This document shows positions 7,650-10,145 of a stretch of 10,145 nucleotides of DNA, one piece after another. The notes under the pieces were generated by a model that worked only from the letters and a program-made list of their open reading frames with translations, was not told where the DNA came from and made no database searches. Positions within the stretch are counted from its first letter, which is position 1. Each line of letters opens with the position of its first letter. Made by a program: the position numbers and the translations under genes. The DNA comes from Victivallis vadensis (GTDB taxonomy: Bacteria > Verrucomicrobiota > Lentisphaeria > Victivallales > GWF2-50-93): the NCBI GenBank assembly GCA_020718525.1, contig DYRX01000143.1, positions 1 through 10,145 on the forward strand, written 5' to 3'.

Positions 7650-8921
7650 ATGAGCATCTCAACCGAGCTCTTCCTCGCATGGCGCTATCTGAAGCCAAAG
7701 AGAAGCGCTGTCTCCATGATAAGCCTACTCTCTGTCACTGGCGTAACTTTGGGCGTCGCAGTCCTGATCGTCGTCATTGCAGTCATGACCGGATTTACCG
7801 ACGAGATGAAGGAAAAAATTCTCGACACGATGGCGCATATCCAGATTTTTGATAAATATGGACACTGGATAGCAAAGCCTGATGAGGCAATTGCTCTTGC
7901 AGAAAAGGGAGACTGCAAGGCGTCTCCAGTCATTTCCAAGGCTGCGCTTGTGCAGAAGGGGCGTTCGCTTTTTCCAAAGGAGGTAATTGGAATTGATCCG
8001 GAAAAGATGTCTGAAACTGTTCCGATAGGACAGTTTCTGATCTCCGGCTATTTTTCGCTTGAGAAGGGGAAGATCATGATTGGGGATGCCGCCGCCCGCG
8101 AGCTGGGGCTCATTCCTGGCGACAGGCTGATCATGCATTCCCCGGAGAAGATCGCAAAAATGGTCGAGTATGACGCCGACGGGAAAATTAATTTTTCCTC
8201 GACGAAGCGGATCTATCTTCCCTCGGAGTACGAAGTCGCCGGCACTTTTTCCATGGGCAAGCATGACTTCGACAGTTCTGTCATCGTGATGGGCATTGAC
8301 GACGCGGCGGATCTATTTGAGATGCCATGGGGATCCGCGACTTCGATTTTTGTGAGGGTACAAGATCCTTTCCATCTTGATGGAGAGCTGGCTTTTTTGA
8401 GAAAGGGGCTATCCGGCAATTTCCGCGTCTACTCGTGGCAGGAGATGAACAGCCAGTTTCTTGGAGTCCTGGCTGTTGAAAAAAATATGATGTTCTTCCT
8501 GCTGGTTTTCATTGTCCTTGTGGCGGCATTCAGCATTTCAAACACCCTTATAACCGTCGTCCTTCAAAAAACTCGCGAAATTGGTCTGATCAAGGCGTTG
8601 GGAGGCAGTTCCTCCATGATAATGCGGGTCTTTGTCATGCAGGGGCTTATTGTGGGACTTGCCGGGACTTTCTGCGGCGTTCTGCTGGGCTCTTCGGTGA
8701 TTCACTGGCGAAATGAAATTTTGAAGGCGATGCGCATATTGACTGGACTAGAAATATTTCCGGCGAAGTTCTATTATTTCAGCCAGCTTCCAGCCTCATT
8801 GAATGCCGGCGATCTGATCACCATATCTGCCGTATCCGTACTGCTTTGCACCGTTGGAGCATTTGTGCCTGCCTTCAGAGCCGCAATGCTGGATCCGGCA
8901 AAGGCATTGCGATATGAATAG
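7650..8921 (+). CDS. LolC/LolE-family ABC transporter permease (lipoprotein release)
   Basis: Members of this family sit in the inner membrane and, with the ATPase LolD, extract outer-membrane lipoproteins and hand them to the periplasmic chaperone LolA. The 423 residues follow the family plan. TM1 at about 22-46 (SMISLLSVTGVTLGVAVLIV) is preceded by the conserved FLAWRYLKPKRS. A periplasmic domain of about 230 residues (MacB-PCD-like) follows. The FtsX-type domain has TM2 at about 280-305, the coupling segment KTREIGLIKALGGS, TM3 at 327-350 and TM4 at 388-410. The tail FRAAMLDPAKALRYE is typical. The start matches the family N-terminus and lies 5 bases after the carA stop. The stop overlaps the next gene by 8 bases. 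No ATPase gene lies beside it, so the partner must be encoded elsewhere. LolC and LolE cannot be told apart here, and a single LolF-like homodimeric permease is also possible. Confidence 0.93.
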   Translation: MSISTELFLAWRYLKPKRSAVSMISLLSVTGVTLGVAVLIVVIAVMTGFTDEMKEKILDTMAHIQIFDKYGHWIAKPDEAIALAEKGDCKASPVISKAALVQKGRSLFPKEVIGIDPEKMSETVPIGQFLISGYFSLEKGKIMIGDAAARELGLIPGDRLIMHSPEKIAKMVEYDADGKINFSSTKRIYLPSEYEVAGTFSMGKHDFDSSVIVMGIDDAADLFEMPWGSATSIFVRVQDPFHLDGELAFLRKGLSGNFRVYSWQEMNSQFLGVLAVEKNMMFFLLVFIVLVAAFSISNTLITVVLQKTREIGLIKALGGSSSMIMRVFVMQGLIVGLAGTFCGVLLGSSVIHWRNEILKAMRILTGLEIFPAKFYYFSQLPASLNAGDLITISAVSVLLCTVGAFVPAFRAAMLDPAKALRYE

Positions 8922-9573
8922 GATAAGAAAAGAATTCTATTTTGTCCGCCACGCCGAGTCCCTTGCCAATATCGGACTTGATGCCGGATTCGATCCGGAT
9001 CTTTCGCCAGCAGGCAGAATCCAGACAATGGAATGCGCGGAATACATGTCAGGAATCTGTGACTCCTCTACAAGCTTTTTCACGAGCCCCTTCAAAAGAT
9101 GCGTCGAGACTTCTGCCAGGATTTGCATAAAATCCGGGATCAAAGCTGTCTTAGAACCAATGCTTCAGGAATATTTCGCGGTGGAATGGTTCCCCTTCAA
9201 CAGGTTGCGTCTTCCTTCACTGAAGAAAATCTGCTCAGAAAACAAATTCATACTCGACTTGGGCTATGACGATTCGCAATGGTGGCCCGAGAAGAACGAA
9301 AAGCCTGAAGATCTGGATGTCAGACTCGGAATTTTAAAGAATTTTCTTCTTGGAAAGGCGGTTTCCGCGGGGAAAATTGTCTGCGTCGGCCATTGGGCGT
9401 CAGTCGCCGGGATCGTCGAATCCATGTGTCCGGACATGCCTATGAAGAGCGTCGAAAACGCAAGCGTCAGCAGGATAGACTATGATGGGCAGAATTTTTT
9501 CCCGGCATTCCTCAACAATGTCTCTTTTCTGAGCCGCCCCACTCAAAAGATTCCAAAGGACATCGAGAACTGA
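8914..9573 (+). CDS. Histidine phosphatase superfamily protein (phosphoglycerate mutase-like fold)
   Basis: The ATG at 8914 gives 219 residues. It is preferred over an in-frame ATG at 8854 because the 20 extra residues lie inside the permease gene and do not fit the family, whereas MNRIRKEFYFVRHAES starts just before the first strand. The 8-base overlap (ATGAATAG) with the permease stop suggests translational coupling. Branch 1 features are visible: the phospho-acceptor His13 in VRHAES, LSPAGRIQ after it, Arg62 in TSPFKRCVET, the probable acid Glu86 in LQEYF, and the second His160 in VGHWASV. The catalytic set therefore looks complete, although the motif is RHA rather than the common RHG. There is no signal peptide, so it is probably cytoplasmic. 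The substrate cannot be read from sequence; the family includes sugar-phosphate, nucleotide-derivative and protein phosphatases as well as mutases. An extra loop around residues 105-135 may shape specificity. Confidence 0.88.
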   Translation: MNRIRKEFYFVRHAESLANIGLDAGFDPDLSPAGRIQTMECAEYMSGICDSSTSFFTSPFKRCVETSARICIKSGIKAVLEPMLQEYFAVEWFPFNRLRLPSLKKICSENKFILDLGYDDSQWWPEKNEKPEDLDVRLGILKNFLLGKAVSAGKIVCVGHWASVAGIVESMCPDMPMKSVENASVSRIDYDGQNFFPAFLNNVSFLSRPTQKIPKDIEN

Positions 9574-9582
9574 TCTTTGGAA
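9551..9582 (+). repeat. Inverted repeat spanning the stop codon of the phosphatase gene
   Basis: TTCCAAAG (9551-9558) and CTTTGGAA (9575-9582) form a perfect 8-bp stem with a 16-base loop that includes the TGA at 9571-9573. It is followed by AAAAATC rather than a T-run, so it is not a standard intrinsic terminator, but it could protect or end the operon transcript. Confidence 0.3.
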
Positions 9583-9621
9583 AAATCAGTGCCATTGGCG
9601 GATTCGTTATCGGGAGCGGAA

Positions 9622-9748
9622 GTCTGCGGAAAGACGTACGCCCAGGTTCCGTGCGACTACGTCGCGCGGAAAGAGGCATGACCGCCATGCGGCGTGAGCC
9701 TTTCGGCGTTCAGACTGTCCGTATCCGGACGACGATGCAATGGCATCG
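9622..9748. repeat. Cluster of short hairpins (possible dispersed repeat or structured RNA)
   Basis: Several stems lie within 127 bases. GTCT/AGAC is at 9622-9635. An 11-bp stem pairs TTCCGTGCGAC (9647-9657) with GTCGCGCGGAA (9661-9671) around the loop TAC, with one G-U pair. GCATG/CATGC is at 9676-9690. GGC-GTGA-GCC (9691-9700) has a GNRA-type loop. GTCCG/CGGAC is at 9717-9730, and CGATGC/GCATCG around AATG is at 9733-9748. GCGGAAAGA occurs twice (9626-9634, 9666-9674). No T-run follows. It could be a REP/BIME-like repeat unit or a non-coding RNA; the sequence cannot decide. Confidence 0.45.
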
Positions 9749-10050
9749 CCTTGCCGGAATCCGAACAGCCTGACCATCCAAAATGCTTCACGTTTAATTT
9801 CAACTTATTTGCGACCCAGGACACTAGCGCTCCTTCTTGATGTCCCGTCCAAAGAGGCATGCTTGACTGAAACACAATGCATAAAGATGTGAAAAATGTA
9901 TTATTCTCGTATTTGATGCTTGATTTTTTCATCTTATCGCTATACTTCCTCGTATGGCATCAAAATGGGAAGAAGAGTGTTTCTCTCCAGTTTTTGTGAA
10001 ATTTTATAAAAAAAATAATCACATAAAAAGCCATTTCGCATTTTATTTTA

Positions 10051-10091
10051 GTACGTATTCAGTAGACGAACGCAGTTTACTGAATACGTAC
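10051..10091. repeat. Perfect 14-bp inverted repeat with 13-base spacer
   Basis: GTACGTATTCAGTA (10051-10064) and TACTGAATACGTAC (10078-10091) are exact reverse complements separated by GACGAACGCAGTT. It lies 34 bases upstream of a probable start codon at 10126 and directly after an AT-rich stretch. A leader hairpin, a dimeric operator or a small mobile-repeat end would all fit. No T-run follows on the + strand, which argues against a simple terminator in that direction. Confidence 0.7.
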
Positions 10092-10112
10092 CGGGCGGAA
10101 TTCCAATTAGTT

Positions 10113-10117
10113 GAGGG
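10113..10117 (+). promoter_or_regulatory. Ribosome-binding site for the gene at the right edge
   Basis: GAGGG at 10113-10117 sits 8 bases before the ATG at 10126. This spacing is normal and is the main reason to call a start there. Confidence 0.35.
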
Positions 10118-10125
10118 TAAATCAC

Positions 10126-10145
10126 ATGAAATATTCTCTCACAAA
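10126..10145 (+). CDS. Probable start of an unidentified gene (3' end outside window)
   Basis: ATG at 10126 preceded by GAGGG begins a frame encoding MKYSLT before the window ends. A Lys right after the Met would suit a signal peptide, but six residues cannot show this. The long structured region upstream is consistent with a new transcription unit starting here. The call rests on the ribosome-binding site and the ATG alone. Confidence 0.3.

Larger units (their letters stand above)
9574..10112. other. Structured, AT-rich 3' intergenic region without a supported gene
   Basis: About 540 bases hold no convincing complete gene. The left third (9600-9780) is GC-richer and full of short hairpins. 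The right part (9860-10050) is AT-rich, with an 8-bp inverted repeat TTTGATGC (9912-9919) / GCATCAAA (9957-9964). The 11-mer AAAGAGGCATG occurs at 9670-9680 and again at 9851-9861. A minus-strand frame of 91 codons (9657-9932) reads through the hairpins; its nearest purine-rich site is 12 bases from the ATG and its product is unrecognised, so it is not called. Confidence 0.5.

Noticed and set aside
8854..8913. Upstream ATG extending the histidine phosphatase by 20 residues
   Set aside because: The extension lies inside the permease gene and is not part of the phosphatase fold; the ATG at 8914 begins just before the RHA motif strand and overlaps the stop codon in the usual coupled manner.
9863..9904. 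TTGACT (9863-9868) and TATTAT (9899-9904) as a promoter pair
   Set aside because: The spacing is 30 bases, far from 17, and neither box has a suitable partner at the right distance.
9574..10145. tRNA or known riboswitch in the structured right intergenic region
   Set aside because: No cloverleaf, no GGTTCGA-type T-loop and no recognised riboswitch core were found; the stems are short and independent.

Overview
The window looks like chromosome of a Gram-negative-type bacterium: it has Sec signal peptides, a Lol-type (lipoprotein-releasing) permease and large exported proteins. The permease N-terminus and the mix of InlB-like repeats with an IPT/TIG-like domain in exported proteins remind me of the PVC group (Lentisphaerota, Kiritimatiellota or Verrucomicrobiota). 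That placement is an impression from family resemblance, not something the window proves. I see no phage, transposase, CRISPR, rRNA or tRNA signature.

Layout from left to right. Positions 3-101 probably hold the last 32 codons of a + strand gene that starts outside the window. A 286-base gap with small hairpins follows. Positions 388-6055 hold two minus-strand genes, transcribed right to left: a 1157-residue exported protein (two InlB-like repeats, a likely beta-propeller and a Gly/Ala-rich beta C-terminal part), then an exported protein of about 713 residues (an IPT/TIG-like domain and a C-terminal Ig-like domain). They are 52 bases apart and probably form one operon, with a candidate promoter at 6117-6145.

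A 431-base divergent intergenic region separates this pair from a tight + strand operon: carA (carbamoyl-phosphate synthase small subunit), a LolC/LolE-type ABC permease (5-base gap) and a histidine-phosphatase-fold protein (8-base overlap). The three encoded functions have no obvious common pathway, and neither carB nor an ABC ATPase is next to them here.

The last 570 bases hold no convincing complete gene but are rich in structure. There is a cluster of short hairpins at 9622-9748, including an 11-bp stem, and a perfect 14-bp inverted repeat at 10051-10091. A ribosome-binding site and ATG at 10113-10128 probably begin a gene that runs off the right edge.

The two points most worth following are the unassigned pair of exported proteins and the structured right-hand intergenic region. 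I found no system that can confidently be called new.
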